NCBI RefSeq assembly: GCF_048282545.1
Contig: NZ_CP182485.1
Coordinates: forward strand, 1,922,001 to 1,986,000
Length of the DNA stretch: 64,000 nucleotides
Source of the DNA: Opacimonas immobilis
GTDB lineage: Bacteria; Pseudomonadota; Gammaproteobacteria; Enterobacterales; Alteromonadaceae
Direction of reading: 5' to 3'
Below are positions 45,081 through 53,250 of the stretch, one piece after another; the first letter of the stretch is position 1, and each line of letters opens with the position of its first letter. Both the position numbers and the translations under genes were made by a program. The notes beneath the pieces were generated by a model. That model was not told where the DNA came from. It ran no database searches and saw nothing but the letters and a program-made list of their open reading frames with translations.

Positions 45081-45419
45081 ATGAGTAAGTTAGATAAAGA
45101 CGCAGTAATTGCTAAATTTACCGAAGCGTATACAGCAGCACACGGTAAAGCCCCACTAATAGAAGCAAAAGGCGGATGGTACAGTGTTGATGGTGGCAAA
45201 AACGTACGTCTTGCTGCCCTTGAGGAAATGGCAAATGAATTAGGTGGTTCGGCAACGCAAACCGAAAATGCTGAAACTACACCGGCCAAAAAACCAGCAG
45301 AAAAGAAAGCCCCTGCGAAGAAAAAAGCGACGAAGCCTGCTAAAGGTGGTTTTTCAGTCAAAGACTTTTGGAAAAACCAAGTTCTTGCAAATCTTCCCGG
45401 CTCAAAAGCTCCACGCTAG
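45081..45419 (+). CDS. Small protein with a histone-H1-like Lys/Ala/Pro segment
   Basis: This 112-residue protein has a compact N-terminal part (about 1-60), including an APLIEAKGGWYSVDGGKNVRL segment of mixed polarity. A basic low-complexity stretch (about 70-92) follows, made of AKK, EKK and KKA units, and then a C-terminal VKDFWKNQVLANLPGS. There is no signal peptide. I do not recognise the family. The basic segment resembles H1-like and AlgP tails and suggests nucleic-acid contact (inference). It has its own likely promoter and terminator, so it is a monocistronic gene. The antisense frame is a shadow. Confidence 0.8.
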   Translation: MSKLDKDAVIAKFTEAYTAAHGKAPLIEAKGGWYSVDGGKNVRLAALEEMANELGGSATQTENAETTPAKKPAEKKAPAKKKATKPAKGGFSVKDFWKNQVLANLPGSKAPR

Positions 45420-45436
45420 AGAGCTCGGTATGAACG

Positions 45437-45472
45437 AAGCCAGCGTTTTATAGAATACCGCTGGCTTTTTTG
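45437..45472. terminator. Intrinsic terminator
   Basis: AAGCCAGCG (45437-45445) pairs perfectly with CGCTGGCTT (45459-45467), followed by a T-run, 17 bases after the small-protein stop. Downstream is the convergent sohB. Confidence 0.85.
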
Positions 45473-45477
45473 TGTCA

Positions 45478-46533
45478 CTAGCTTATTGGTGTTTGGCTAT
45501 GCGCAAAAATCCGTTGATAAAGACGCATCAATGTACCCTCAGCTGCAAAGCCAAGTTTTTCGGCAAGCGTTTTCTTTTGTGTATATTTGACCGAATACAC
45601 GTCTCTTTTTTCGTATAACGCTAACAATACATCGTCCGAGGTGGAAATCTCGTCGACTAAACCAACCTCAAGTGCATCCGTACCATACCAGGTTTCACCA
45701 GTTGCTATTTTATCGACGTCAAGCCCTTCGCGGTTTTGCTTAATAAAATTTTTAAACAATACATGAATTTGGTTCAAATCGGCTTTAAACTTATCACGAG
45801 CCTCATCGGTATTTTCACCAATCATGGTCAATGTACGTTTATATTCACCTGCTGTGTGAAGTTCAATATCAATGTCATTTTTTTTGAGCACTTTATGAAA
45901 GTTTGGTAATTGTGCAACCACTCCAACCGAACCAATTACGGCAAATTTAGCGGAAACGATTTTATGTGCAACACACGCCATCATGTAGCCACCACTGGCC
46001 GCAACTTGATCCACGCAGACAGTCAAATACAAGCCTGCGTCGCGTAATCGTTGTAATTGTGACGCCGCCAAACCATAGCTGTGAACATAACCTCCTGGAC
46101 TTTCCAAGCGCACAATCACTTCATCCACTTTAGGATCTGCAATGATTAAGATAGCCGTGATCTCACGTCGTAAATATTCTACTTCGTTGGCATCTATCGA
46201 ACCTTTAAAATCTAATACAAACACTTTACCCTCTTCGGGATTCTCCTTAGATTCATCAGATTGATGAGTGTTTTTCTTTTTCTTTTTGTTCTTGAGTTTT
46301 TGGGCTTTATCGTACGCTTTTAACTGACTCTCTGGAACAACTGCCCTATTCGCAAACTGTTTAAGTTCATCCAGTGCATCAGAAAGTGAGTAGATATCTA
46401 ATTGGCCCTTAGTATTATCAGAACCCTTTTGTTTAGTGGCGACTCCCACAACGGTAGTAAGAAGAATAATAATTACAGCCACTATTGTGATAGCTTTTGC
46501 CAAGAACAAACCATATTCAAATAAAAATTCCAC
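45478..46533 (-). CDS. sohB: Inner-membrane S49 peptidase SohB
   Basis: This 351-residue protein (E. coli SohB 349) has an N-terminal membrane helix (about 10-32) and a highly charged linker with a run of lysines (about 80-88). The S49 peptidase domain contains nucleophile S180 in VAASGGYMMAC and K232 in AGEYKRTL, the Ser/Lys dyad. It is a signal-peptide-peptidase-like enzyme facing the periplasm. The start is a GTG at 46533 with a weak ribosome site. The volA terminator lies upstream, so it is transcribed separately. Confidence 0.93.
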   Translation of the reverse strand: MEFLFEYGLFLAKAITIVAVIIILLTTVVGVATKQKGSDNTKGQLDIYSLSDALDELKQFANRAVVPESQLKAYDKAQKLKNKKKKKNTHQSDESKENPEEGKVFVLDFKGSIDANEVEYLRREITAILIIADPKVDEVIVRLESPGGYVHSYGLAASQLQRLRDAGLYLTVCVDQVAASGGYMMACVAHKIVSAKFAVIGSVGVVAQLPNFHKVLKKNDIDIELHTAGEYKRTLTMIGENTDEARDKFKADLNQIHVLFKNFIKQNREGLDVDKIATGETWYGTDALEVGLVDEISTSDDVLLALYEKRDVYSVKYTQKKTLAEKLGFAAEGTLMRLYQRIFAHSQTPIS

Positions 46534-46574
46534 TAATTGATGCCTATGCCATTAATTTTCCAAATAATAATAAC

Positions 46575-46603
46575 AAAAAAGCGCCCAATTGGACGCTTTT
46601 TTT
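46575..46603 (-). terminator. Intrinsic terminator after the VolA-like gene
   Basis: AGCGCCC and GGACGCT form a stem with one mismatch around AATT, flanked by A- and T-runs. It lies 26 bases past the lipase stop on the minus strand. Confidence 0.75.
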
Positions 46604-46628
46604 AAACAATATTAGTGGTGATTAAGAG

Positions 46629-49265
46629 TTAGTTCACTGTAATATCTGTGTTATTTACTGGAATACTCATACCACCGGACAACAAGAAAGTGGCAATTTG
46701 AGTTTGGATCTCAGTCGTAACCGCTGCACTAGGCGTCGGATTCAATGATGAGCCATGTGCACCCTCATTAAACAATACATAGCCTTTCAAGTCTTCACCC
46801 GTTTGTGAAGAAGACACCTGAGTTGCGCCCATAGCACGCCAGTATGGAATTTGACCATATAACTGGTTAGTGGTAATCGCAGGGATAACGGTATCAGAAG
46901 GATTTTCAGGTGTGCCATCACCGACAACAGTGAATCCAACCACTGGGGTATTTGAGCCAATTAGTGCTGCATAATTCATTGGGTCACCTGCATCCAATAC
47001 GGTTCCCGCAGCAAATACAAACTCATTAAACACACCATCAATAGCGGCTTGTCCAGCTGCTGGGAGAGCAGCATAAAACGTTGCATAAGCCGTAATCAAA
47101 GCGGCTTGATCAGCTGGGTTCACTTGATTTTCAACTAAGTAAGCTTGGAATTCTGTTGAAGAACCTGCTGTAAGCAATGCCTTGATCAAAGGAGAAAATG
47201 CTTGGGACTCTAATAGGAAATTAGCTACACCACCACCAGGTGATTCTAATGCTGCAGTCTGAATACTGAACAAACCATCTAATGCAGCAAGGCTTCCTCC
47301 CATAGACATATTCGCAATGCCTGCAAAATTACCGCCTGTCATTGCGCCTAATGATACGCCCATAACAGATACCGCATTAGAATTAAGATTTACCACACTG
47401 CCAGTAGAAGAGTCTATGATCTTGTGTAAGGCAATACGCAGACCTAACAAATCAGCAACAGATTGACGCAGATTGTCACGAGCAACCTTCAAATAAGCAA
47501 GATTCATATAATCTGTTGCACTATTTGTAGAGGCATTGATCTCGTCAGTACCATCATTATTGATATCGAAGCCACGAGAATTGTGCAGAGGCTGATCAAT
47601 CGCTACAGTTGCATATCCAGCCAAAGACAACGAACCAGTAATTGCTAGCATAGCTTCTTTAGTTGACGTAATACCATGATACAAGATTACAACAGGCCAA
47701 CCAGCTTCTGGCTGTTGTAAGGTCACACCGAGCGCAGCAGCGGTTGCTACATCAGGCACAGTAATTTGTACATCAAGGTTTTCAAAACCACCTAAACGAC
47801 CTTGCATAGCGGGTACTGGACTAAAGGTGGTAAGATTGCGTTCCGCATCTAATCCCAAGTCACGCAAACCCAATGCTTGACACATGGTATCGTTAGCGCC
47901 AGGTGTTAACGCAGCGAGTGCTTCAGTGGGAGCTAAACTTAACGCTAGTCCATTGTCACATGCTGCTGTCATTGAATTAGTTAATGGTGCCATTGGATTG
48001 GCTTCCGTGGGCGTTGCTAAGTAATAAGGCAATGCAACCGTACCCGTTAAATGTTTCGCGGCACAAAATGGACCGGCACCACCGGCCAATATCTGAGGCG
48101 CCACACCAGAAGCGAGTGCATTTGCTGTACCTAACGTTTGCAATGTTGCTGGGTCAGTAATACCAGATGTAGACACGGTCTCACCACCCGCGGCTGCATT
48201 GAGCAAACCTGCACAGGTTTGTAAGGCTGAGAAATCAACTGCACCGGTAATGCCTGCTATTTGAGCAGTGGTGAGACCGGCCCCCTGACCTGCTAATTGA
48301 ATAGCGCCGGACACGGCATCAGCTGACACTAAGCCTAAAGCTTCCATGGCATTAATCGGAACATCTTGACCAGGATCAGTAGCTATAATTCCTGGTAATG
48401 AGTCTGCGGCATTTGGATCGCCACCGCCAAGGCGTCCTGCGTAGGTCGCAACGAGCATCTTTTTCATGGTGTCGGTGACATCCATAACGGATTGAGTATT
48501 AAACGCGCCAACATAGGTTAACTCATCACGAGTAAATCCAGCACCAGCTAGTGTATTAACGTAACCATTAATAATCTGTTGTAGACCCAATTGAGATGCA
48601 GAGGCTAATGGATGCGTGGTAATGTCTTGTTTCACCAATTCCCAAGTGGTGGAACCTTTCACCGCATACCCATTACTGTCCATCAAATCATCTGTGACTA
48701 CAATCATGTACCCAGTAAAGGCTTCGAGTGGTCGCAATGGAATAATGGCTACCGTGTCGCCACTGACTAGGCTTAACGTGTAATCGACACCGAACTGAAG
48801 CGTCTCTGTTACCGTACAAGAGCCAGGGATCAATGCCGCAGCAAAACATGTGGCTGAGACACCTTCAGGTAGGCCTGGTGAAGTAAATGATGTTTTGACT
48901 AAACTGATACCAGCCGATAATGAAGTCGCATCAATTGTTGCGCCAGGTGCCATAATAACTTCCAACAACATAGGTTGGGTCGTTGACCACCCATCTAATG
49001 CATTCACAGCAACTAAAGGATCCCCGAAATTGGTCGCATCCGTAACAGGAATATTGAGAGTATAATCTACTGTTGCCCCATCGTCTGGGATCATCAACAA
49101 ATCATTGGGGATATTTAAATCACCTGCACCTGGATCAAACTTAATTCGGGACGCAGGGGGTTCTACGGGATTGTCTGCACGAAGGTCTTGGATGGTTTCA
49201 CCACCGCCACAGCCACCTAGAGTAAGAGCCGCTGCAATACTAGTGCTGATTAACAGTTTTTTCAT
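46629..49265 (-). CDS. volA: Outer-membrane surface lipase, VolA/Pla-1 family lipoprotein
   Basis: This 878-residue lipoprotein has lipobox Cys19 in LTLGGCGGG. Its N-terminal domain (about 40-280) matches the virulence-factor lipase N-terminal region, with RIKFDPGAGDLNIPNDLL. The alpha/beta-hydrolase part has GWPVVILYHGITSTKE and the nucleophile elbow GVSLG with Ser638. VolA of Vibrio is a surface-exposed lysophospholipase that releases fatty acids from host or environmental lipids. The GGG after the lipid-modified Cys is compatible with surface retention. A GGGAG site precedes the ATG. A FadR-like box lies 65 bases upstream. Confidence 0.9.
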   Translation of the reverse strand: MKKLLISTSIAAALTLGGCGGGETIQDLRADNPVEPPASRIKFDPGAGDLNIPNDLLMIPDDGATVDYTLNIPVTDATNFGDPLVAVNALDGWSTTQPMLLEVIMAPGATIDATSLSAGISLVKTSFTSPGLPEGVSATCFAAALIPGSCTVTETLQFGVDYTLSLVSGDTVAIIPLRPLEAFTGYMIVVTDDLMDSNGYAVKGSTTWELVKQDITTHPLASASQLGLQQIINGYVNTLAGAGFTRDELTYVGAFNTQSVMDVTDTMKKMLVATYAGRLGGGDPNAADSLPGIIATDPGQDVPINAMEALGLVSADAVSGAIQLAGQGAGLTTAQIAGITGAVDFSALQTCAGLLNAAAGGETVSTSGITDPATLQTLGTANALASGVAPQILAGGAGPFCAAKHLTGTVALPYYLATPTEANPMAPLTNSMTAACDNGLALSLAPTEALAALTPGANDTMCQALGLRDLGLDAERNLTTFSPVPAMQGRLGGFENLDVQITVPDVATAAALGVTLQQPEAGWPVVILYHGITSTKEAMLAITGSLSLAGYATVAIDQPLHNSRGFDINNDGTDEINASTNSATDYMNLAYLKVARDNLRQSVADLLGLRIALHKIIDSSTGSVVNLNSNAVSVMGVSLGAMTGGNFAGIANMSMGGSLAALDGLFSIQTAALESPGGGVANFLLESQAFSPLIKALLTAGSSTEFQAYLVENQVNPADQAALITAYATFYAALPAAGQAAIDGVFNEFVFAAGTVLDAGDPMNYAALIGSNTPVVGFTVVGDGTPENPSDTVIPAITTNQLYGQIPYWRAMGATQVSSSQTGEDLKGYVLFNEGAHGSSLNPTPSAAVTTEIQTQIATFLLSGGMSIPVNNTDITVN

Positions 49266-49329
49266 TTTGTCTCCCTAAGAGTATTTTTTTTATTCTTTGG
49301 TGCTTGGCATTTTGTTAATTGAGCAAAAC

Positions 49330-49346
49330 AAGTGCTTAGACCAGTT
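49330..49346. promoter_or_regulatory. FadR-like box upstream of the VolA-like gene
   Basis: AAGTGCTTAGACCAGTT matches 13 of the 16 defined positions of AACTGGTCnGACCAGTT (consensus given from memory), with a perfect right half GACCAGTT. It lies in the divergent intergenic region between the lipase gene (start at 49265) and yciK (start at 49515). Confidence 0.5.
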
Positions 49347-49481
49347 AGAGTTAACCTTAGTCTATTGTCTTTGTCACTAATTTGCAAAGGATTGTTAACG
49401 ATATGTAACAACTTTTTATGGATGTATCTAAAAAAATCCTTAAATAAAGGAATCTACAGGTTATTTTTACTCCAAAAACCG

Positions 49482-49487
49482 TATAAT
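49482..49487 (+). promoter_or_regulatory. Candidate -10 element for yciK
   Basis: A perfect TATAAT lies 28 bases before the yciK ATG. The -35 region is weak (TTATTT-like), so the promoter call is tentative. Confidence 0.45.
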
Positions 49488-49514
49488 AGCGACAAATTCG
49501 TAAGAGACTTTTAT

Positions 49515-50264
49515 ATGACTGCTCATTTAACCTTCAATGCCCCCAATTGTCTTAAAGATAAAATAATATTAGTTACCGGAGCAGGTGATGGAATCGGCAA
49601 AACGGCCGCACTCACTTATGCAGAACTTGGTGCTGAAGTTATCTTGCTAGGGCGTACTGTGGCAAAGTTAGAAAAAACCTATGACGAAATAGTGGCACTT
49701 GGTGGGAAACAACCGGGCATCATTCCACTTGATATGAAAGGCGCAACACCCAAAAACTACCAAGATATGGGCCAGATGATCTTGGATCAATATGGGCGCT
49801 TAGATGGCTTATTACACAACGCATCCATCCTTGGACATCTCAGTCCATTTACACAAATTACACCCGAAGAGTTTCAAGACGTCATGCAAGTCAATGTGAC
49901 CGCCCAGTTTAGTATGACGCAAGGTCTTTACCGTGCATTACAGGCAGCAGCCAAGGCAAGTATTGTTTTTACCACCTCTGGTGTTGGTCGTGCAGGTCGC
50001 GCTTTTTGGGGGACTTATAGCATTAGTAAATTTGCAACAGAAGGCATGATGCAAGTGTTAGCCGATGAAGTAAAAAACTCATCGATACGCGTAAATTGTA
50101 TTAATCCTGGGGCTACGCGCACCTCTATGCGTGGCAAAGCCTATCCTGCAGAAGATCCTATGAAACTCAAAACGCCTGAAGACATCATGTCGACTTATGT
50201 TTATTTAATGGCAGATATAAGCCAGGATGTAAACGGAAAATCTTTGGATTGCCAACCTAAGTAA
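49515..50264 (+). CDS. yciK: Short-chain dehydrogenase/reductase YciK
   Basis: From the ATG at 49515 the protein has 249 residues (E. coli YciK 252). It has the nucleotide-binding LVTGAGDGIGKTAALTYAE, the structural Asn in LHNASILG, and the catalytic Ser/Tyr/Lys in TTSGVGRAGRAFWGTYSISK. The C-terminal INPGATRTSMRGKAYPAEDP matches YciK closely. The longer reading frame from 49332 is upstream non-coding sequence, since the family N-terminus and an AGAGA site fit 49515. The enzyme's substrate is unknown. A terminator follows. Confidence 0.93.
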   Translation: MTAHLTFNAPNCLKDKIILVTGAGDGIGKTAALTYAELGAEVILLGRTVAKLEKTYDEIVALGGKQPGIIPLDMKGATPKNYQDMGQMILDQYGRLDGLLHNASILGHLSPFTQITPEEFQDVMQVNVTAQFSMTQGLYRALQAAAKASIVFTTSGVGRAGRAFWGTYSISKFATEGMMQVLADEVKNSSIRVNCINPGATRTSMRGKAYPAEDPMKLKTPEDIMSTYVYLMADISQDVNGKSLDCQPK

Positions 50265-50295
50265 CAACTCAAGACAGTGCGGTGAACTAGAAACC

Positions 50296-50325
50296 AAAAA
50301 GCGACTTACATTAAGTCGCTTTTTT
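50296..50325. terminator. Bidirectional intrinsic terminator
   Basis: GCGACTTA (50301-50308) and TAAGTCGC (50312-50319) form a perfect stem flanked by A- and T-runs between the convergent yciK and glnS. Confidence 0.9.
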
Positions 50326-50341
50326 ATCATGTTGCTGATAT

Positions 50342-52003
50342 TTAATCGCCAATCTTTGCCCAAGTATCACGCAATTCAACCGTGCGGTTAAACACCAATG
50401 CTTCCGTTTGATTATCTAGAGTAAAATACCCAGTACGTTCAAACTGATAGCCCTCTCCTACTTTTGCATCGGCTAGAGACGGCTCCACAAATCCTTGTTT
50501 TACCACAAGTGATTCAGGATTTAGGGAATCGAGGTAATTTTGTTCTGCTGCTGGGTTCGGCACGTTAAATAAACGATCATATAAACGAATTTCGGCCGGA
50601 ACAGCATGTGTTGCACTCACCCAATGAATGACGCCTTTGGCTTTGCGACCATCTGCTGGATCTTTACCTAGAGTATCCGGGTCATATTGACAGTAAACCG
50701 TTGTAATATTGCCATCTGCATCCTTATCACAACGCAATGCTTTCACATAAAACCCATTGCGCAACCGTACTTCTTTGTCTAACACCAGACGCTTAAACTT
50801 CTTATTTGCACTTTCGCGAAAATCTTCACGCTCAATATATACCTCACGAGTAAACGGCACTTCTCGTTCCCCCATACTCTCATCCATTGGATGATTGGGC
50901 GCTTTTAGCATAATCGTTTCATCTTCTGGAAAGTTTTCAATGACGAGCTTAATCGGGTCAAGAACGGCCATGGCACGAGGCGCATTGACATTCAAATCAT
51001 CGCGTATACATGCCTCAAGCATACTCATTTCGACTAGGTTATCCATTTTAGTAACGCCAATGCGCAAGCAGAACTCCCGAATGGAGGCCGGTGTATATCC
51101 ACGGCGACGTAACCCTGCTATGGTTGGCATTCTCGGATCGGACCAGCCGTCCACATGATTGCCATCCACAAGTTCAATGAGTTTGCGTTTAGATAACACG
51201 GTGTACTCGAGGTTTAGTCGAGAAAATTCGTATTGACGAGGCGTTGTCTCAATTGAGATATGTTCAATAACCCAGTCATAAAGTCGACGATTATCTTGGA
51301 ATTCAAGCGTACATAATGAATGAGATATGTTTTCGATCGCATCAGAAATACAATGCGTAAAATCATACATAGGATAAATACACCACTTATCCCCTGTTTG
51401 ATGATGATGAGCAAACTTTACACGATACAAAACGGGATCACGCATGCACATAAAAGGCGATGCCATATCAATTTTGGCTCGTAAACAACACTCACCTTCT
51501 TTAAACTTCCCTTCACGCATTTGTTTAAACAAAGCTAAGTTTTCTTCAGCAGTGGTATCTCGATAAGGACTATTTGTACCAGGTTCTTTAAGTGTACCGC
51601 GCATTTCTCGCATTGCTTCTTGCGATGAAAAATCAACGTATGCCAAGCCCTTTTCAATTAATTCCACTGCATAACCATATAGGGCATCAAAATAATTGGA
51701 CGAATAACGTACGTCACCATCCCAAGAAAAGCCTAACCATTGCACGTCATCTTGGATCGAATTAACGTAATCGATGTCTTCTTTTTCTGGATTAGTATCA
51801 TCAAATCGCAAATTACAAGTACCGTTGTAATCTTCTGCAATACCAAAATTAAGGCAAATAGACTTTGCATGACCGATGTGTAAGTAACCATTGGGCTCTG
51901 GCGGAAAACGCGTCTGGACAGTTTGGTGTACGCCACTTGCAAGGTCTTTATCAATAATTTGACGAATAAAGTTGGTTGGGCGCGTGTCGAGCGGTTCACT
52001 CAT
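50342..52003 (-). CDS. glnS: Glutaminyl-tRNA synthetase
   Basis: From the ATG at 52003 (AAGGA upstream) the enzyme has 553 residues, equal to the E. coli length class. It has the class I HIGH motif in PNGYLHIGHAKSI, the KMSKS-type loop VLSKRKL, and the GlnRS-specific RFDDTNPEKE and C-terminal beta-barrel anticodon-binding domain. It charges tRNA-Gln. The frame continues upstream to 52060, but that stretch lacks the conserved start context. Confidence 0.97.
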   Translation of the reverse strand: MSEPLDTRPTNFIRQIIDKDLASGVHQTVQTRFPPEPNGYLHIGHAKSICLNFGIAEDYNGTCNLRFDDTNPEKEDIDYVNSIQDDVQWLGFSWDGDVRYSSNYFDALYGYAVELIEKGLAYVDFSSQEAMREMRGTLKEPGTNSPYRDTTAEENLALFKQMREGKFKEGECCLRAKIDMASPFMCMRDPVLYRVKFAHHHQTGDKWCIYPMYDFTHCISDAIENISHSLCTLEFQDNRRLYDWVIEHISIETTPRQYEFSRLNLEYTVLSKRKLIELVDGNHVDGWSDPRMPTIAGLRRRGYTPASIREFCLRIGVTKMDNLVEMSMLEACIRDDLNVNAPRAMAVLDPIKLVIENFPEDETIMLKAPNHPMDESMGEREVPFTREVYIEREDFRESANKKFKRLVLDKEVRLRNGFYVKALRCDKDADGNITTVYCQYDPDTLGKDPADGRKAKGVIHWVSATHAVPAEIRLYDRLFNVPNPAAEQNYLDSLNPESLVVKQGFVEPSLADAKVGEGYQFERTGYFTLDNQTEALVFNRTVELRDTWAKIGD

Positions 52004-52092
52004 GCAGATATCCTTGAAAATTAAATATTTTATGATGTTGATTATACCATTGTCAGCCATCAGGCATAGGCTTTTTTAACGTTACAAGATTC

Positions 52093-52130
52093 AATGCATA
52101 AAAATGCATAGAGTCTTGCATTTATGCATT
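52093..52130. repeat. Inverted repeat overlapping the LacI-family gene promoter
   Basis: The arms AATGCATAAAAATGCA (52093-52108) and TGCATTTATGCATT (52117-52130) are reverse complements apart from two extra A residues in the left arm, with an 8-base spacer. The right arm overlaps the -35 hexamer of the candidate promoter. It may be an operator, possibly for autoregulation. Confidence 0.6.
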
Positions 52131-52143
52131 ATATCGGCATAAT
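52116..52143 (+). promoter_or_regulatory. Candidate sigma-70 promoter of the LacI-family gene
   Basis: TTGCAT (52116-52121) and CATAAT (52138-52143) have 16-base spacing, 43 bases before the regulator ATG. Confidence 0.55.
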
Positions 52144-52185
52144 CCAATTTGAACTAAAAAATTAAGAGTTTCTTAAGGAACCAAT

Positions 52186-53220
52186 ATGAAAGGTAAAGCT
52201 ACCTCATTTGATATTGCTCATCGTGCAGGTGTATCACAATCTACCGTTTCGAGAGCCCTTTCAAATTCTCCACTGGTGAATCAAGAAACCAGAGAACGCA
52301 TCAAAAAAATCGCCCAAGAACTCAATTATAAAGTGGATAAGAATGCGAGCAATTTACGCAAACAACGTTCTAATACCGTTGCCTTATTGTTGTTTGAAGA
52401 CCCTTCTACAGATGATTCGCAGATAAATCCATTTTTTATTTCTATGCTCGGCTCGATTACCAAAGCTTGCTCGGCTGCAAATTATGATTTGTTAGTTTCG
52501 TTTCAAAATCTAGCTGATGATTGGCATGCTGAGTTTGAAGATACGCATAAAGCCGATGGTTTAATTTTGCTGGGCTACGGTGACTATCTCGATTACGAAG
52601 CCAAAATCAATCAACTACAAGAGCAGGAAACTCACTTTGTACGCTGGGGGGCGGCTGATCCAAAGTATCCTGGGATATCTGTCGGAAGTAATAACTTTCA
52701 AGGGGGGTATATGGTGACTGAGCATCTCATTAGCCAAGGCAGAACTCGCTTTGCCTTTGTTGGCGAAGCGGGCATTCATGCACCAGAGTTTTTAGCTCGT
52801 TTTCAAGGTTTTACTCATGCCCTTAGCCAAGCGGATTTGATGGATCAGTTTGTGGGTCAGTTTGATGCTATTTTCACCGTTGAAGCCGGTTTAGAAGCTG
52901 CTCTTGAGTTATTTGCTGAAGGCGAATGTCCCGATGCCATTGTTTGTGCGAGTGATCTCATTGCCTTAGGGGTTATTCAAGCCATGCGCCAACAAGGCTT
53001 GCGCTGCCCAGAGGATATCGCCGTGACCGGTTTCGATAATATTCCAATTGCCGGATTTGTCGAACCCGCTCTAACGACGGTTCAACAAGATACTAAAGCC
53101 GCTGGCATTACCTTAGTTGAACATTTGTTAAAGCATATCAATAACGAAAACACCTCTGATACTCTGATTCCAGCATCCCTGATTATTCGAGACAGTAGCA
53201 AACCACTTACCCAAGATTAA
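52186..53220 (+). CDS. LacI-family transcriptional regulator, probably of maltodextrin use
   Basis: This 344-residue regulator has an N-terminal helix-turn-helix (about 5-28, SFDIAHRAGVSQSTVSRAL), a hinge around residues 50-60 and a periplasmic-binding-protein-like effector domain (about 62-340). An AAGGA site precedes the ATG. It converges with the alpha-amylase genes across a terminator, so control of that locus is likely but inferred. The effector is unknown. Confidence 0.9.
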   Translation: MKGKATSFDIAHRAGVSQSTVSRALSNSPLVNQETRERIKKIAQELNYKVDKNASNLRKQRSNTVALLLFEDPSTDDSQINPFFISMLGSITKACSAANYDLLVSFQNLADDWHAEFEDTHKADGLILLGYGDYLDYEAKINQLQEQETHFVRWGAADPKYPGISVGSNNFQGGYMVTEHLISQGRTRFAFVGEAGIHAPEFLARFQGFTHALSQADLMDQFVGQFDAIFTVEAGLEAALELFAEGECPDAIVCASDLIALGVIQAMRQQGLRCPEDIAVTGFDNIPIAGFVEPALTTVQQDTKAAGITLVEHLLKHINNENTSDTLIPASLIIRDSSKPLTQD

Positions 53221-53243
53221 AAAAGGAGCCGAAACTCCTTTTT
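53220..53243. terminator. Bidirectional intrinsic terminator
   Basis: AAAAAGGAG (53220-53228) and CTCCTTTTT (53235-53243) form a stem around CCGAAA, starting in the stop codon of the LacI-family gene and facing the convergent amylase gene. Confidence 0.85.
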
Positions 53244-53250
53244 ATCTAAA

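Noticed and set aside
45062..45361. 99-codon minus-strand open frame opposite the small basic-tail protein
   Set aside because: The plus-strand frame has a promoter and terminator in the right places; the Ala/Phe-rich antisense frame is the mirror of Lys/Ala codons.
49332..49514. N-terminal extension of the YciK reading frame
   Set aside because: The upstream 61 codons lack family similarity, and a TATAAT and ribosome site fit a start at 49515.
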